This document shows positions 9,101-17,848 of a stretch of 64,000 bases of DNA, one piece after another. Made by a program: the position numbers and the translations under genes. Location of the stretch: NCBI GenBank assembly GCA_017442365.1, contig JAFRZW010000007.1, positions 62,001-126,000 on the forward strand. The letters are read 5' to 3'. This DNA comes from Rikenellaceae bacterium. Lineage in GTDB: Bacteria > Bacteroidota > Bacteroidia > Bacteroidales > Rikenellaceae. Each line of letters opens with the position of its first letter. Positions within the stretch are counted from its first letter, which is position 1. The notes under the pieces were generated by a model. That model saw only the letters and a program-made list of their open reading frames with translations, did no database searches and was not told the DNA's origin.

Positions 9101-9758
9101 CGAGGCAGTGAGCGAGGGCGACGACATCGTGATCACCGATCCGAAGGGTCGCCGCGTGCGTATGGCGCAACTGCGTAGCCAGACGCCCGACGAGCAGGGC
9201 GAATGTCTGTCGATAGCCGACTATGTGATCTCGGCCAAGACGGGTGCGAAGGATCACATCGCGCTGTTTGCGTTGTCGGCAGGAGCGGGATTGAAGGAGC
9301 TGACCGAGAAGTATCGCTCGGAGGGCGACGATTATAATGCGATGTTGGCCAAGTTGTTGGCTGACCGACTGACTGAGGCTATGGCCGAGGTGGTGCACCT
9401 GTTCGTGCGCCGCGAGATGTGGGGTTACGAGTCGTGCTCGGAGCAACCCGATCCGAAGGCGATCATCGCAGGCAGGTATCAGGGACTGCGAATGGCGTTT
9501 GGTTATCCCGCTACGCCCGACCACTCGTTGAAACGTGAGGCGTTCGATCTGCTCAATGCGCAGCTGATGACCGAGATGCGTCTGACGGAGAACTTTATGA
9601 TCGATCCGGGTGAGGCGCTGTGTGGTATGATGGTGGCTGACGAGGCGGCACGCTACTTTGCTGTTGGCGCGATCGACGAGGAGCAGTTGAAAGATTATGC
9701 GAAACGTCGCAATCTGACCAAGGAACAGATGCGAAAAATTCTACCTAAAAACATATAA
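6117..9758 (+). CDS. metH: Cobalamin-dependent methionine synthase
   Basis: 1213 aa, full length for MetH. Order of modules: homocysteine-binding barrel (residues ~1-325; zinc ligands Cys246 in GLNCAYG and Cys309/Cys310 in [10 protein letters not shown]), pterin-binding barrel (~345-625; [16 protein letters not shown]), B12 cap (~640-735) and Rossmann B12 domain (~740-890; DVHDIG with axial ligand His754), then the SAM reactivation domain (~905-1195; [13 protein letters not shown]). Reaction: methyl transfer from methyltetrahydrofolate to homocysteine through methylcobalamin, in the cytoplasm. metF follows after two bases and supplies its folate substrate. No B12 riboswitch is visible upstream; an adenosyltransferase at 60889 is consistent with cobalamin use. 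Confidence 0.98.
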   Translation: MKSKAYIEQLLAERILLLDGGMGTMVQRYGLTEEDYRGERFAEWPTAVKGCNDLLVLTRPEVIAEIHDAYYRSGADIVSTCSFNANAVSMADYGLQEYVAELNRAAAQVAREVADRYTASNPSKPRLVAGSMGPTNRTASVSADVNNPAAREVTFEELAATYEVQARALIEGGVDLLLLETVFDTLNAKAAIYAIKRLGEQMGAEIPLMISCTLADASGRTLTGQTVEAFYASVAHAEPLTMGLNCAYGARQMLPYLERLAEVSECGMSAHPNAGLPNVMGGYDETPEMFARDVEEYLRRGLINIVGGCCGTTPEHIFELSKIVTRYSPRPKRAKAHICTLSGLEELRVVPEANFINVGERTNVAGSAKFARLVREGNFDEAMSVARAQVEAGAQVIDVCMDDGMIDAEQAMCQFLNLAAAEPEIARVPVMIDSSKWEVLTAGLRCAQGKCVVNSISLKEGEEVLREHARELRRYGAAAVVMLFDERGQADTYERKVEVAERAYKILTEEGFPAEDIIFDPNILAVATGIEEHDRYGVDFIEATRWIKQNLPHAKVSGGVSNLSFAFRGNNAVREAMHSVFLYHARQAGMDMGIVNPAMLQIYESIDAELLERVEDVVLARRADAAERLTELATDLKQQNATAATEQWREGTLAERVEWAMLKGVTEHIEADAMEGYKALGSPLAVIDQLLMPAMEHVGRLFGEGKMFLPQVVKSARVMKRAVAVLTPYIEQGAAEGAKSVGRFLIATVKGDVHDIGKNIVSVVVACNGFEVKDLGVMVEASQIVDEAVAWQADAIGLSGLITPSLDEMIRVLRELEARGEQIPVVVGGATTSAVHTAVKMATEYSGVVIHSRDASDNARILNRLMGEGRDEYLAEVRAEQQHLREEFEREQSLRNLVPLKEARRRAHRKGVEEIVPVAHKGRLVFHDMKIEQVEEMIDWNFFFPAWGLKGRYPEIFDHPRYGKEARKVFDDAQTLLAKIKEDNSLRLQGVVGLFEAVSEGDDIVITDPKGRRVRMAQLRSQTPDEQGECLSIADYVISAKTGAKDHIALFALSAGAGLKELTEKYRSEGDDYNAMLAKLLADRLTEAMAEVVHLFVRREMWGYESCSEQPDPKAIIAGRYQGLRMAFGYPATPDHSLKREAFDLLNAQLMTEMRLTENFMIDPGEALCGMMVADEAARYFAVGAIDEEQLKDYAKRRNLTKEQMRKILPKNI

Positions 9759-9760
9759 CA

Positions 9761-10723
9761 ATGAGAGTTATAGACATAATTCGACAGGCCGAGGCTAACC
9801 GCGCACCTCGATTTACGATCGAACTGTTGCCCCCGTTGAAGGGCGACGGTACGCAGGGTGTGTTCTCGGCTATTGATACATTGGTTGAGTACGGTCCGGC
9901 ATATATTAATGTAACGTTCCAGCGCGAGGACGAAAAGTTGGTTGAGCGCGAGGACGGATTGTGGGAGCGTCGAGTTACTCGTCGTCGTCCGGGTACGGTA
10001 GGAATTTCGGCGGCGATTATGCAACGTTATGGAATTGAGGCAGTTCCGCACCTGATTTGTGGCGGATTGTCGCGTTACGATATCGAAGATGCACTGATTG
10101 ATATGGACTTTCTGGGGATCGAGAATGTGCTGGCACTGCGTGGCGATAGCCGTCGCACGGAGCGTCGCTTTGCTCCTCACCCCGACGGGCACGCCTACGC
10201 TGATGGATTGGTGCGTCAGATTGCAGCGATGAACGAGGGTGAGTTTGTCGATGGCGAGGTGGAAAATTGCCACAAGACACACTTCTGTATCGGCGTTGCG
10301 GGCTATCCCGAAAAACATTCGGAGGCCCCGAATCTGGCAACCGATATCGACAACCTGCGTCGCAAGATTGATGCTGGTGCCGAGTATATCGTAACGCAGA
10401 TGTGCTTTGATAATCAGCGCATTTTCGAGTTCGTTGATCGTTGTCGTGCGGCGGGTATCACCGTTCCGATTGTTCCCGGATTGAAGCCCTTTACGACCAA
10501 GGCGCAGCTGACGGTGTTGCCTCAGACGTTCCACGTCGATCTGCCTGAGGAGTTGGTTGCGGCAGTGGCGGCGTGCAAGGACAACCGTGCGGTGCGTGAG
10601 GTCGGTATCGAGTGGGCGACGATGCAGGCGCGCGAGTTGAAGGCGGCGGGTCTGCCCGTGATCCATTTCTATACGATGAGCCGCACGGATAACGTTGCTC
10701 AGATTGTGAAAAATGTATTCTAA
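9761..10723 (+). CDS. metF: Methylenetetrahydrofolate reductase
   Basis: 320 aa FAD-dependent TIM barrel. Typical elements are the N-terminal FTIELLPPLKGDG (E of the catalytic FEffPP-like motif), NVLALRGDS, IVTQMCFDN and VPIVPGLKPF. Reduces 5,10-methylene-THF to 5-methyl-THF, the methyl donor of MetH. It starts two bases after the metH stop, so translation is probably coupled. The length and motifs are those of ordinary bacterial MetF, slightly longer than E. coli's. Confidence 0.96.
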   Translation: MRVIDIIRQAEANRAPRFTIELLPPLKGDGTQGVFSAIDTLVEYGPAYINVTFQREDEKLVEREDGLWERRVTRRRPGTVGISAAIMQRYGIEAVPHLICGGLSRYDIEDALIDMDFLGIENVLALRGDSRRTERRFAPHPDGHAYADGLVRQIAAMNEGEFVDGEVENCHKTHFCIGVAGYPEKHSEAPNLATDIDNLRRKIDAGAEYIVTQMCFDNQRIFEFVDRCRAAGITVPIVPGLKPFTTKAQLTVLPQTFHVDLPEELVAAVAACKDNRAVREVGIEWATMQARELKAAGLPVIHFYTMSRTDNVAQIVKNVF

Positions 10724-10737
10724 AACCCCATAAAGCT

Positions 10738-12999
10738 ATGGCAAAGAGAGATAAAAAGAACCAACAAAGTTCCCAGATGAACGATCGAGAGTCGATCATT
10801 ATGCACGTGCTGACGGCAATGCCCGGGCACAAATTCTCGTTCAAGGAGTTGGCCGCAGTTTCGGGCGGTGCCGACCGCGATGGCCGTTACGCTACGCGCG
10901 ATGTGCTCGAACGATTGATTGCCGAGGGGGTTGTTGAGCAGTGCTCGGGTCAGAAGTTCCGTTTGGCGGGCGGTGCTATGCCTACGTATGAGGGCGTAGC
11001 CGATCTGGTTTCGTCGGGTGCAGTCTATGTTGCAGTCGAGGGTATGGAGGACGATATCTATGTTCATCGTCGCAATACGTGCAACGCGCTGGACGGCGAC
11101 CGTGTGCGTGTGGCTGTAACGCGCAAGAATCGTTCGGGACAGGTCGAAGGCGAGATTACGGAGATTATCGAGCGCAATCCGAAGGGCTATGTCGGTACGG
11201 CGCAAGTGATGGATCATCAGATATTTATCAAGGTCGATTCGCGCAAGGTGCCGATGGATATCTACTGTTCAAAACGCGAGTATCCCGATCTGCGTGATGG
11301 CGAGAAGGTGGTGGTACATATTGTCGATTGGGCCGATGGCAGCAAGTGCCCGCAGGGTCGCATTAGCGATGTGCTGGGTATGAGTGGCGACAACGATACC
11401 GAGATGCACGCAATCTTGGCTGAGTACGACCTGCCCTATAAGTTTGACAAGCGAGTGATCGAGGCGGCCGAGGAGATCAAGGGCGAGATTACGGCGCAGG
11501 ACTATGCCGAGCGTCGCGATTTCCGCGATGTAACGACCTTCACGATCGACCCAGCCGACGCTAAGGACTTCGACGACGCGCTGTCGATCCGCAAGGTGGC
11601 CGAGGGTCGTTGGGAGATCGGTGTGCATATCGCCGATGTTACATACTATGTCCGTCCGAACGATGTGGTTGATACCGAGGCGGTTGAACGTGGCACGTCG
11701 GTCTATTTGGTCGATCGTACTGTGCCGATGTTGCCCGAACGTCTGTCGAATGAGTTGTGCTCGTTGCGTCCTCACGAGGAGAAATTGTGTTTCTCGGCGG
11801 TCTTTGAGTTGGACGAGGAGCTGACGATCCACAACGAGTGGTTTGGTCGCACGGTGATCTATTCGGATCGTCGTTTCGCATACGAGGAGGCTCAGGAGAT
11901 TATCGAGGGTGCTGATGGCGATTTGAAGGAGGAGATCCTGACGCTCAATCGTTTGGCGCAGAAGATGCGTGCCGAGCGTTTCCGTGCGGGTGCGATCGGT
12001 TTCTCGCGCAAGGAGGCTAAGTTCCACCTCGACGAGAAGGGTCGCCCGACGGGTGTCTATTTCAAGGAGCAGAAGGAGGCAAACCAGCTGATCGAGGAGT
12101 TTATGTTGTTGGCTAACCGTCGCGTGGCGGAGTTCATTGGTCGTCAGCGCGGTCGTCAGCGCACGATGGTCTATCGTGTTCACGATGAGCCGAATAGCGA
12201 TAAGCTGATCCGTTTCCAGAGCTTCATTCTGCGCTTTGGCTACTACTTTAAGGCCGATAAGGGCAAGGCCGTTGCGAAGGCGATGAACCGACTGATGGAT
12301 AAGATTCGCGGTAAGGCCGAGGAGAATGCCATTGCGACGCTGGCCGTGCGCACGATGTCAAAGGCGTTCTATACCACCGACAACATTGGCCATTACGGTT
12401 TGGCGTTCCCATATTATACGCATTTCACCTCGCCCATTCGTCGCTATCCCGATATGATGGTGCATCGTCTGTTGGCAGGTTATTTGGCGGGTGCCAAGTC
12501 GCCCGACAAGCGCTCGATGGAGAGCCTTTGCGAGCAATCGTCGGAGCGTGAGGAGGTTGCAGCAGCAGCCGAGCGCGCGTCGATCAAGTATAAGATGACC
12601 GAGTTTATGGTCGATAAGGTCGGAATGGAGTTCGATGGTCATATTTCGAGCCTCACCGAGTGGGGTATCTACGTCGAGCTGGACGATACGCAGGTCGAGG
12701 GTATGGTTGCGTTGAAGGATATGAACGACGATGTCTATCGTTTCGACGAGGCGTTGTATGCCGTTGTGGGTCAGTCGGGTCGCCGTCTGACGTTAGGCGA
12801 TAAGGTGCGTATCAAGGTGCTGCGTGCCGACCTGTCGAAGAAGCAGATCGACTTCGAACTGCTGTATGCCATCGATTTGAAGAGCGGTCGTCGTACCGAT
12901 ATGGGTCGCCCGAAGTTGATCGCGCTCGACGATCGAATCTATCGTAAGGATCCGCGCGACGAGAAGAAGAACAAACGTGGTCGCAATGGCCGAAGATAA
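10738..12999 (+). CDS. rnr: Ribonuclease R (RNase II/R family exoribonuclease)
   Basis: 753 aa. N-terminal winged-helix and cold-shock segments (residues ~15-240), RNB catalytic domain (~255-600) with the metal-binding Asp cluster in DPADAKDFDDALS (Asp271 to Asp280), GLAFPYYTHFTSPIRRYPD near its end, and an S1 domain (~632-712, EFDGHISSLTEWGIYVEL) followed by a basic tail. Processive 3'-5' degradation of structured RNA. It is 14 bases after metF and reads as part of the same operon, though it has no metabolic link to methionine. Confidence 0.96.
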   Translation: MAKRDKKNQQSSQMNDRESIIMHVLTAMPGHKFSFKELAAVSGGADRDGRYATRDVLERLIAEGVVEQCSGQKFRLAGGAMPTYEGVADLVSSGAVYVAVEGMEDDIYVHRRNTCNALDGDRVRVAVTRKNRSGQVEGEITEIIERNPKGYVGTAQVMDHQIFIKVDSRKVPMDIYCSKREYPDLRDGEKVVVHIVDWADGSKCPQGRISDVLGMSGDNDTEMHAILAEYDLPYKFDKRVIEAAEEIKGEITAQDYAERRDFRDVTTFTIDPADAKDFDDALSIRKVAEGRWEIGVHIADVTYYVRPNDVVDTEAVERGTSVYLVDRTVPMLPERLSNELCSLRPHEEKLCFSAVFELDEELTIHNEWFGRTVIYSDRRFAYEEAQEIIEGADGDLKEEILTLNRLAQKMRAERFRAGAIGFSRKEAKFHLDEKGRPTGVYFKEQKEANQLIEEFMLLANRRVAEFIGRQRGRQRTMVYRVHDEPNSDKLIRFQSFILRFGYYFKADKGKAVAKAMNRLMDKIRGKAEENAIATLAVRTMSKAFYTTDNIGHYGLAFPYYTHFTSPIRRYPDMMVHRLLAGYLAGAKSPDKRSMESLCEQSSEREEVAAAAERASIKYKMTEFMVDKVGMEFDGHISSLTEWGIYVELDDTQVEGMVALKDMNDDVYRFDEALYAVVGQSGRRLTLGDKVRIKVLRADLSKKQIDFELLYAIDLKSGRRTDMGRPKLIALDDRIYRKDPRDEKKNKRGRNGRR

Positions 13000-13020
13000 A
13001 CCACTTAAAACCAAAAGGAT

Positions 13021-13509
13021 ATGAAACGGATTGTAATGATTTTGTTGGCCGTTGTGGCTATGTGCGCAGCGGTCGAGGTGCGAGCTGAGAGCGCCGAGGT
13101 GGCTGTTTCGGGGCAGATTGAGCAACCCCAGATGGCTGCATTTCAAGGCGGCAATTTGAACGATTTTAAGGTGTGGGTTGAGGCTGAGATGGCCAAGCGT
13201 ACCGTTGCGACCAAGTGCGAGGGGCGTGTGATCGTGGCGTTCAAGGTGATGGCTGACGGCTCGATCGAGGTCAGCGACAAGCCTGCGATGAACTCGCAAG
13301 CCGATCCCGAGCTCTTTGCTGAGGTGCGACGTGTGGTTGCAAGCTCGGCGGGAATGTGGAGTGCTGCCGTTCAGAATGGCAAGAAGGTCAATGTTTCGCT
13401 TGTCGTTCCCGTAAATTGTGAGAGGGTCAAAGCCCCGAAACCCGTGAAAAAAGTTAAGACCGTGAAGAAGACCGAGAAGAAGGTGCGCAAGTTGCCTGCA
13501 TTGAACTAA
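13021..13509 (+). CDS. Periplasmic TonB C-terminal-domain protein
   Basis: 162 aa with signal peptide (MKRIVMILLAVVAMCAAVEVRA) described here as residues 1-~22. Residues ~45-140 match the TonB C-terminal fold (GRVIVAFKVMADGSIEV, then a conserved SLVVPV strand). There is no N-terminal anchor or proline-rich spacer, so it is not a complete energy transducer. The C-terminal 25 residues are very Lys-rich (KKVKTVKKTEKKVRK). Such free TonB-domain proteins are frequent in Bacteroidetes; partner unknown. It ends the metH operon before the terminator at 13534. Confidence 0.75.
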   Translation: MKRIVMILLAVVAMCAAVEVRAESAEVAVSGQIEQPQMAAFQGGNLNDFKVWVEAEMAKRTVATKCEGRVIVAFKVMADGSIEVSDKPAMNSQADPELFAEVRRVVASSAGMWSAAVQNGKKVNVSLVVPVNCERVKAPKPVKKVKTVKKTEKKVRKLPALN

Positions 13510-13533
13510 ACTTCATTTGTCGAATGTCGATTT

Positions 13534-13570
13534 CCGCACTCGCCCGTTGGGGTGGGTGCGGATTTTTTTA
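13534..13570 (+). terminator. Terminator of the metH-rnr operon
   Basis: 12-bp GC-rich stem (CCGCACTCGCCC with GGGTGGGTGCGG, two G-U pairs), 4-base loop, then an eight-base T-rich tail. Confidence 0.88.
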
Positions 13571-13604
13571 TTCAAAATTCAAGATTCAAGATTCAAAATT
13601 CAAA
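13570..13604. repeat. Five tandem heptamers ATTCAAR
   Basis: ATTCAAA/ATTCAAG repeated five times without gap immediately after the terminator, before the candidate origin-like AT-rich stretch. Confidence 0.8.
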
Positions 13605-13960
13605 ATTAGACTTTGCTACAACTGACAACTGAATTTGCTTGCGACGCCCGCGGCCGCAGATAATGAGGTTTAATATATTCCGACGCCTCGACCCAAAGTT
13701 ATCAACAAAAATGTTAATAACTTTGTTAATAAGTGCGTAGCGAAATGTTGATACTCAAAGTGTGAGAATAATGCAAAATATAAGTAATTAATTGGTAATC
13801 AGTAAATAAACCGTTATAATAGGAAAGTTCCTCAAATGTTGATAAACCACAACACCCCGAACCAATTATGGCTCGGGGTGTTGTGCAAAAAGTGCGAATG
13901 TCGAATGCTGTGTGGCGACCATTAAAAGCCGTTAGGCGTCGCAGAACACACTCGTAACCG
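13605..13960. other. AT-rich intergenic DNA with DnaA-box-like 9-mers
   Basis: No gene. Five copies of a TTAT(C/T)AACA-like 9-mer on either strand: 13699-13707, 13712-13720, 13724-13732, 13746-13754 (one end mismatch) and 13837-13845. TTATCAACA differs from the classical DnaA box TTATCCACA by one base. Between the fourth and fifth lies a strongly AT-rich stretch (about 13774-13820) that could unwind. This resembles an origin layout but could be a regulator array; no dnaA gene is present. Confidence 0.35.
13848..13885 (-). terminator. 13-bp perfect inverted repeat after the phosphoesterase gene
   Basis: CACAACACCCCGA (13848-13860) and TCGGGGTGTTGTG (13873-13885) around a 12-base loop. It lies 75 bases past the stop codon of the minus-strand gene at 13961; on that strand the tail is only modestly T-rich (GTTTATC), so terminator function is probable rather than certain. 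Confidence 0.55.
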
Positions 13961-15826
13961 CTACTTAATCTTATAGATGAGTCCTTCGATCAGCGTAATA
14001 TAGACATTGCCGCGCTCGTCAGCGACGATCTTATTGGTCGCAGCATTGCCGAACTTGGCTCGCCAGATGAGCTTGCCCGTCTTCTCCTCGAATGCGGCAA
14101 CTTCGCCCTGTTTGTTGGCCATATAGATCACGCCACGCGATACGGTGATCGGGCAGGGGTTGTGGTCGTAGCCCCAACCTGCGTCCGAAACCCAACGCTC
14201 GATGTAGGTCGTGGCGCCACTCTCAACGGCAACCAACTCACCGTCCATCGTCTTGCCGAGGAACATCTGACCGTCTGCCGAGATACCCGTCGATTCGCGT
14301 ACTCGGTGGCTGTTGTTTCGCCAGATCTGGCGACCCGTTTCAAGATCAATCACCGTTGCATAGCGGTCGGGAGCAACCACATAGACCTTGCCATTGGCTA
14401 CGCGCGGAACAACGTGGCCGGGTGAGAAGAGTTTGTTATGACCGCCATTGTACCACTTCCAGAGCTGCTTGCCCGTGGTTTTGTCGAGGCAGTAGAGGTA
14501 GCAATCCCAAGCACCGAACAGCACTTTGTCGCCAACGATGGTCGGGCGACCCTGTGCCTGACCGTCGCCAAACGACGCCTCCCACAGAATCTTACCCGTA
14601 CGCAACTCGATAGCTGCGAAGCGACCGCTACCGATACCCGAATAGAATACTCCGTTCTCGACAATGCCGTCGCCAATCACGGGTGTCTTGGTCTTCAACG
14701 ACCACAGCTCACGACCGTTGCTGGCCTTGAATGCGCGCACCGAGCAGTCGGCACCACCCACAACTACGATGCCGTCCGAGTAGATAGGGGTTGAGTAGAT
14801 CGAGTTGCCGAAACGCTGGCTCCACTTCACTTTGCCCGTCTTGGCATTCATTGCGTGCAGCCAACCCACCGAGTTGCCATAGTAGAGCATATCGCCATTG
14901 ACAGCCACGCCCGTAAAGATCGAGGCGGTGTCGGCCTTGATCAACTTTGCACCCACCTTCTCGAAGTCGGGCTCGGGCATATAGGGCTGAACGGGGAGTT
15001 TGCCCAACTCCTCCGAGTAGCCCTGCTTTGCGCGGAAACGCTCAACGGGCTCCTTGCCGAGCACCTTCTCGTACATATAGAGCGAATCGTTTGCCAGGCG
15101 CAGTACGTTGTAGCCGTAAGTGGTATTCTTGCCGCTACCCATCTGCAATGCGCGACCCATCACACCGGGGATCGAGTCGTAGTTCGAAAGTTTGAGCTGG
15201 TGGTAGTGGCCGCAGAGGGTCATCTTGGTATCGTACTTACGTAGCAAGTCGGTGATCTCCTTGCGGTTCGAGATGTCGTTGATCAGGGGGTAGTGGCAGA
15301 CGCTGACGATTTTGTCAGTGGGGCGGGCGTTGCGCATCGTCTGCTCGATCCATAGGATATCCTCGGGGCGGATCGTACCCTCGGCCATCTTCATATATGG
15401 ACCAACCTGATAACCAACGAAGAGGTAGTTACCCACGCGCATCGCCACGCGACCCTGTTCGTGGAACAGACGACCGTAGGTCATAAATGCGCTCTCGGAC
15501 CACGTTGTTTCGTGGTTGCCGGCAGTTACCATCAGGGGCTTGTTGAATTTCGAAACGATCTCGTGTACCAACTCCAACTCGGCGTCGCTACCCATATTGC
15601 AGAGGTCGCCCGCGATGACCACGAAGTCGTAGGGGAGTGAATTGACCTCCTCGACCGCTTCGCGCATTGCGCGCTCCATAGCATTGCCCAGATTGACGTG
15701 AATGTCGGCAAAGAAAGCGATTTCGATCTCCTCTTTGTCGGGGGCGTAGGTTGGGATTTCGTTGTTCTGACCTTGCGCAGCAAACGAGGCGAGCACAAGT
15801 GAGAGTGTAAGCAGTAGTTTTTTCAT
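13961..15826 (-). CDS. Secreted calcineurin-like phosphoesterase fused to PQQ-type beta-propeller
   Basis: 621 aa. Signal peptide MKKLLLTLSLVLASFAAQG. Metallophosphoesterase domain residues ~33-235 with the complete metal motif series: FFADIHVN, IAGDLCN, AGNHETT, VCHYPL and CGHYHQ. Residues ~275-620 are a beta-propeller of PQQ-repeat type with recurring GKVKWSQRFG, GRELWSL, GKILWEAS, GKQLWKW, GRQIWRN and GKLIWRA blades. Likely a periplasmic phosphohydrolase; the propeller may bind substrate or the wall. Substrate unknown. It is divergent from the NamZ-like muramidase gene, hinting at a shared envelope theme. Confidence 0.88.
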   Translation of the reverse strand: MKKLLLTLSLVLASFAAQGQNNEIPTYAPDKEEIEIAFFADIHVNLGNAMERAMREAVEEVNSLPYDFVVIAGDLCNMGSDAELELVHEIVSKFNKPLMVTAGNHETTWSESAFMTYGRLFHEQGRVAMRVGNYLFVGYQVGPYMKMAEGTIRPEDILWIEQTMRNARPTDKIVSVCHYPLINDISNRKEITDLLRKYDTKMTLCGHYHQLKLSNYDSIPGVMGRALQMGSGKNTTYGYNVLRLANDSLYMYEKVLGKEPVERFRAKQGYSEELGKLPVQPYMPEPDFEKVGAKLIKADTASIFTGVAVNGDMLYYGNSVGWLHAMNAKTGKVKWSQRFGNSIYSTPIYSDGIVVVGGADCSVRAFKASNGRELWSLKTKTPVIGDGIVENGVFYSGIGSGRFAAIELRTGKILWEASFGDGQAQGRPTIVGDKVLFGAWDCYLYCLDKTTGKQLWKWYNGGHNKLFSPGHVVPRVANGKVYVVAPDRYATVIDLETGRQIWRNNSHRVRESTGISADGQMFLGKTMDGELVAVESGATTYIERWVSDAGWGYDHNPCPITVSRGVIYMANKQGEVAAFEEKTGKLIWRAKFGNAATNKIVADERGNVYITLIEGLIYKIK

Positions 15827-15892
15827 CGGTTTATCGCTGTTTTATGATGTTTATAATCGTTACATAGTGCGCAGCACGCAACTCGCACATTA

Positions 15893-15900
15893 CAAAATTA
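15893..15900 (-). promoter_or_regulatory. Possible -7 element of the phosphoesterase gene
   Basis: Minus strand TAATTTTG, matching TAnnTTTG, 67 bases upstream of the ATG at 15826. No -33 TTTG at the expected distance. Confidence 0.4.
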
Positions 15901-15919
15901 AGCAAATTTTCGTAGAAAT

Positions 15920-15951
15920 ATTGGCTGTTTGCAGAATTTTGCGTATAATTG
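15920..15951 (+). promoter_or_regulatory. Possible promoter of the NamZ-like gene
   Basis: ATTG (15920-15923), 20-base spacer, TATAATTG (15944-15951); one mismatch in each element. Confidence 0.4.
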
Positions 15952-15987
15952 TAACCAAATATGCAAACTAATAACTATTCAACTTTT

Positions 15988-17163
15988 ATGAAACATCTGA
16001 GATTTACACTTCTTCTCGTGGCTGCGTTGATGCTGCCCACGATGCTCTTTGCCGGCAAGCGCGTGAAGGTCGGTGCTGAGCAGACCAGCGAGTACTACCC
16101 ACTGATCGAGGGTAAGCGTGTGGCTGTAATGTCGAACCATACGGGTGTCGTTGGTGATCGCCATATCGTTGATATTATGCACGACAAGGGCTTTAAGATC
16201 ACCGGTATCTTTGCTCCCGAGCACGGTTTCCGTGGTTCGGCTGACGCAGGTGAGCACGTATCAAGCTCGGTTGACGAGCGTACGGGTATTCCCATTCGTT
16301 CGCTCTACGATGGCAAGAAGGCACGTCCGAGCGACGAGGATATGGCCTCGTTCGACGTGCTGATTATCGACATTCAGGACGTAGGTCTGCGTTTCTACAC
16401 CTATTATGTAACTATGCTCCGACTGATGGAGGCTTGCGCCGAGGAGGGTAAGCATATGATCGTGCTGGATCGCCCCAATCCCAACGGTTTCTACGTTGAT
16501 GGTCCGATCCTCGATATGAAACGCTACAAGTCGGGTGTGGGCTGGGCTCCGATTCCGGTTGTTCACGGTATGACGCTGGGCGAGATTGCAATGATGGCTA
16601 ACGGCGAGGGCTGGCTGACCGATGGTCGCAAGTGCGAGCTGACGGTTGTTCGTTGCAAGAACTACACCCACCAGACCAAGTACGAGCTGCCGATTGCTCC
16701 GTCGCCCAACCTGCGCGATATGAAGGCGATCTATCTCTATCCCTCGACCTGCTACTTCGAGGCTACACCCGTGAGCCTGGGTCGTGGTACCGATAAGCCC
16801 TTCTTGGTGTATGGCCACCCCAATATGTTGGGTTACGATTTCTCGTTCACGCCGCGCAGTGTCGATGGCGCGAAGTATCCCCCGCAGCTCGATCGTAAGT
16901 GCTATGGTGTCGATCTGTCGCAGATTCCCAATGAGGAGATCTGGGAGAAGGGTCTGAACCTCGAATATGTGATCGATGCATATCAGAACCTGAACCTCGA
17001 TGATCACTTCTTCCGTTCGTTCTTCGAGCTGTTGATCGGTCGCGACTATGTTCGCAAGATGATCAAGAAGGGTGCTACGGCTGACGAGATCAAGGCTATG
17101 TGGGCCGACGACGTGGCGAAGTTCAAGGAGCAGCGTCGCCCCTATCTGCTCTACGAGGAGTAA
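15988..17163 (+). CDS. NamZ/DUF1343-family exo-beta-N-acetylmuramidase
   Basis: 391 aa from ATG 15988, which begins the signal peptide MKHLRFTLLLVAALMLPTM; the in-frame ATG at 15961 only adds nine polar residues. The mature part carries the DUF1343 hallmarks NHTGVVGD, FAPEHGFRG, IIDIQDVGLRFYTYY, VLDRPNPNG and YLYPSTCYFEATPVSLGRGT. The family (GH171; NamZ of B. subtilis) removes terminal MurNAc from peptidoglycan fragments. Probably periplasmic, in cell-wall recycling. Its own terminator follows at 17197. Confidence 0.9.
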   Translation: MKHLRFTLLLVAALMLPTMLFAGKRVKVGAEQTSEYYPLIEGKRVAVMSNHTGVVGDRHIVDIMHDKGFKITGIFAPEHGFRGSADAGEHVSSSVDERTGIPIRSLYDGKKARPSDEDMASFDVLIIDIQDVGLRFYTYYVTMLRLMEACAEEGKHMIVLDRPNPNGFYVDGPILDMKRYKSGVGWAPIPVVHGMTLGEIAMMANGEGWLTDGRKCELTVVRCKNYTHQTKYELPIAPSPNLRDMKAIYLYPSTCYFEATPVSLGRGTDKPFLVYGHPNMLGYDFSFTPRSVDGAKYPPQLDRKCYGVDLSQIPNEEIWEKGLNLEYVIDAYQNLNLDDHFFRSFFELLIGRDYVRKMIKKGATADEIKAMWADDVAKFKEQRRPYLLYEE

Positions 17164-17196
17164 TGCGCCGAAGAGCATTGCGATAGTTTGAAACGG

Positions 17197-17237
17197 ACGG
17201 CCACTGCACAATTTCTGCGGTGGCCGTTGCGTTTTAT
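17197..17237 (+). terminator. Terminator of the NamZ-like gene
   Basis: 12-bp stem (17197-17208 with 17216-17227, one G-U), 7-base loop, then GCGTTTTATT. Confidence 0.75.
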
Positions 17238-17251
17238 TGCGTGAGAATGAT

Positions 17252-17259
17252 TACTTTTG
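17252..17259 (+). promoter_or_regulatory. -7 element for the secreted protein/Nudix pair
   Basis: TACTTTTG matches TAnnTTTG 23 bases before the ATG at 17282. A TTG at 17227-17229 is a possible but widely spaced -33 element, overlapping the previous terminator arm. Confidence 0.5.
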
Positions 17260-17281
17260 CGTTCAAAATAGGCAAACAGAG

Positions 17282-17848
17282 ATGAAAAAGTTTTTGATGA
17301 CTCTTGCGCTGGTGCTCGTAGCGGGCACGGTGGCTGCACAAACTACGATGAAAGAGGTTCGTTCGCTGACCTTCTACGGAGTCGATTTCACCCAAGCGAA
17401 GATCGTTGGGGCGGAGTATCGACCGTCGGATATGATCCGTGCGTTTGGTCAGGCGAATCAGGCGTTTATGAACGAGCCTAACCGCTTCAATGTGGCTAAG
17501 GCGTTGAAGGTTGCTGTCGAACGATTGCAGTTGGTTACGGCCCGCGAGCGCAATCTCGCAATTCCTTATGCCGAGCTTGCTGCTGTTGAGGTGGCCGAGG
17601 TACTCTCGCCTGAGCAGGTGGCTGAGGTCATTGCAGCCTATCCTGAGGGGAGCGGTTATGGAGCGTTGATTTTGGGCGAGGAGTTGAATGTAACGACCTC
17701 GCAGGTGCGCTTGCGTATGGTGGTTTTCGATCGCACGAGCCGCGAAATCATCTATCAACGAGTGGCTCATATCGAGTGTGAAGGGGATTCACCACGCGAA
17801 AAGTGGGCCGATGGAATCTATATGTTCCTCAAAAAATGGAAGTTCTAA
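17282..17848 (+). CDS. Secreted protein of unknown function
   Basis: 188 aa from ATG 17282, which starts a clean signal peptide (MKKFLMTLALVLVAGTVAAQ); the earlier in-frame start at 17237 overlaps the promoter. Mature part is mixed alpha/beta: TFYGVDFTQAKIVGAEY, LAIPYAELAAVEVAEVLS and a central YGALILGEELNVTTSQVRLR strand region that resembles small periplasmic proteins of Bacteroidales. I recognise no family with an assigned activity. It overlaps the Nudix gene by 13 bases, so the two are translated together. Confidence 0.75.
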   Translation: MKKFLMTLALVLVAGTVAAQTTMKEVRSLTFYGVDFTQAKIVGAEYRPSDMIRAFGQANQAFMNEPNRFNVAKALKVAVERLQLVTARERNLAIPYAELAAVEVAEVLSPEQVAEVIAAYPEGSGYGALILGEELNVTTSQVRLRMVVFDRTSREIIYQRVAHIECEGDSPREKWADGIYMFLKKWKF

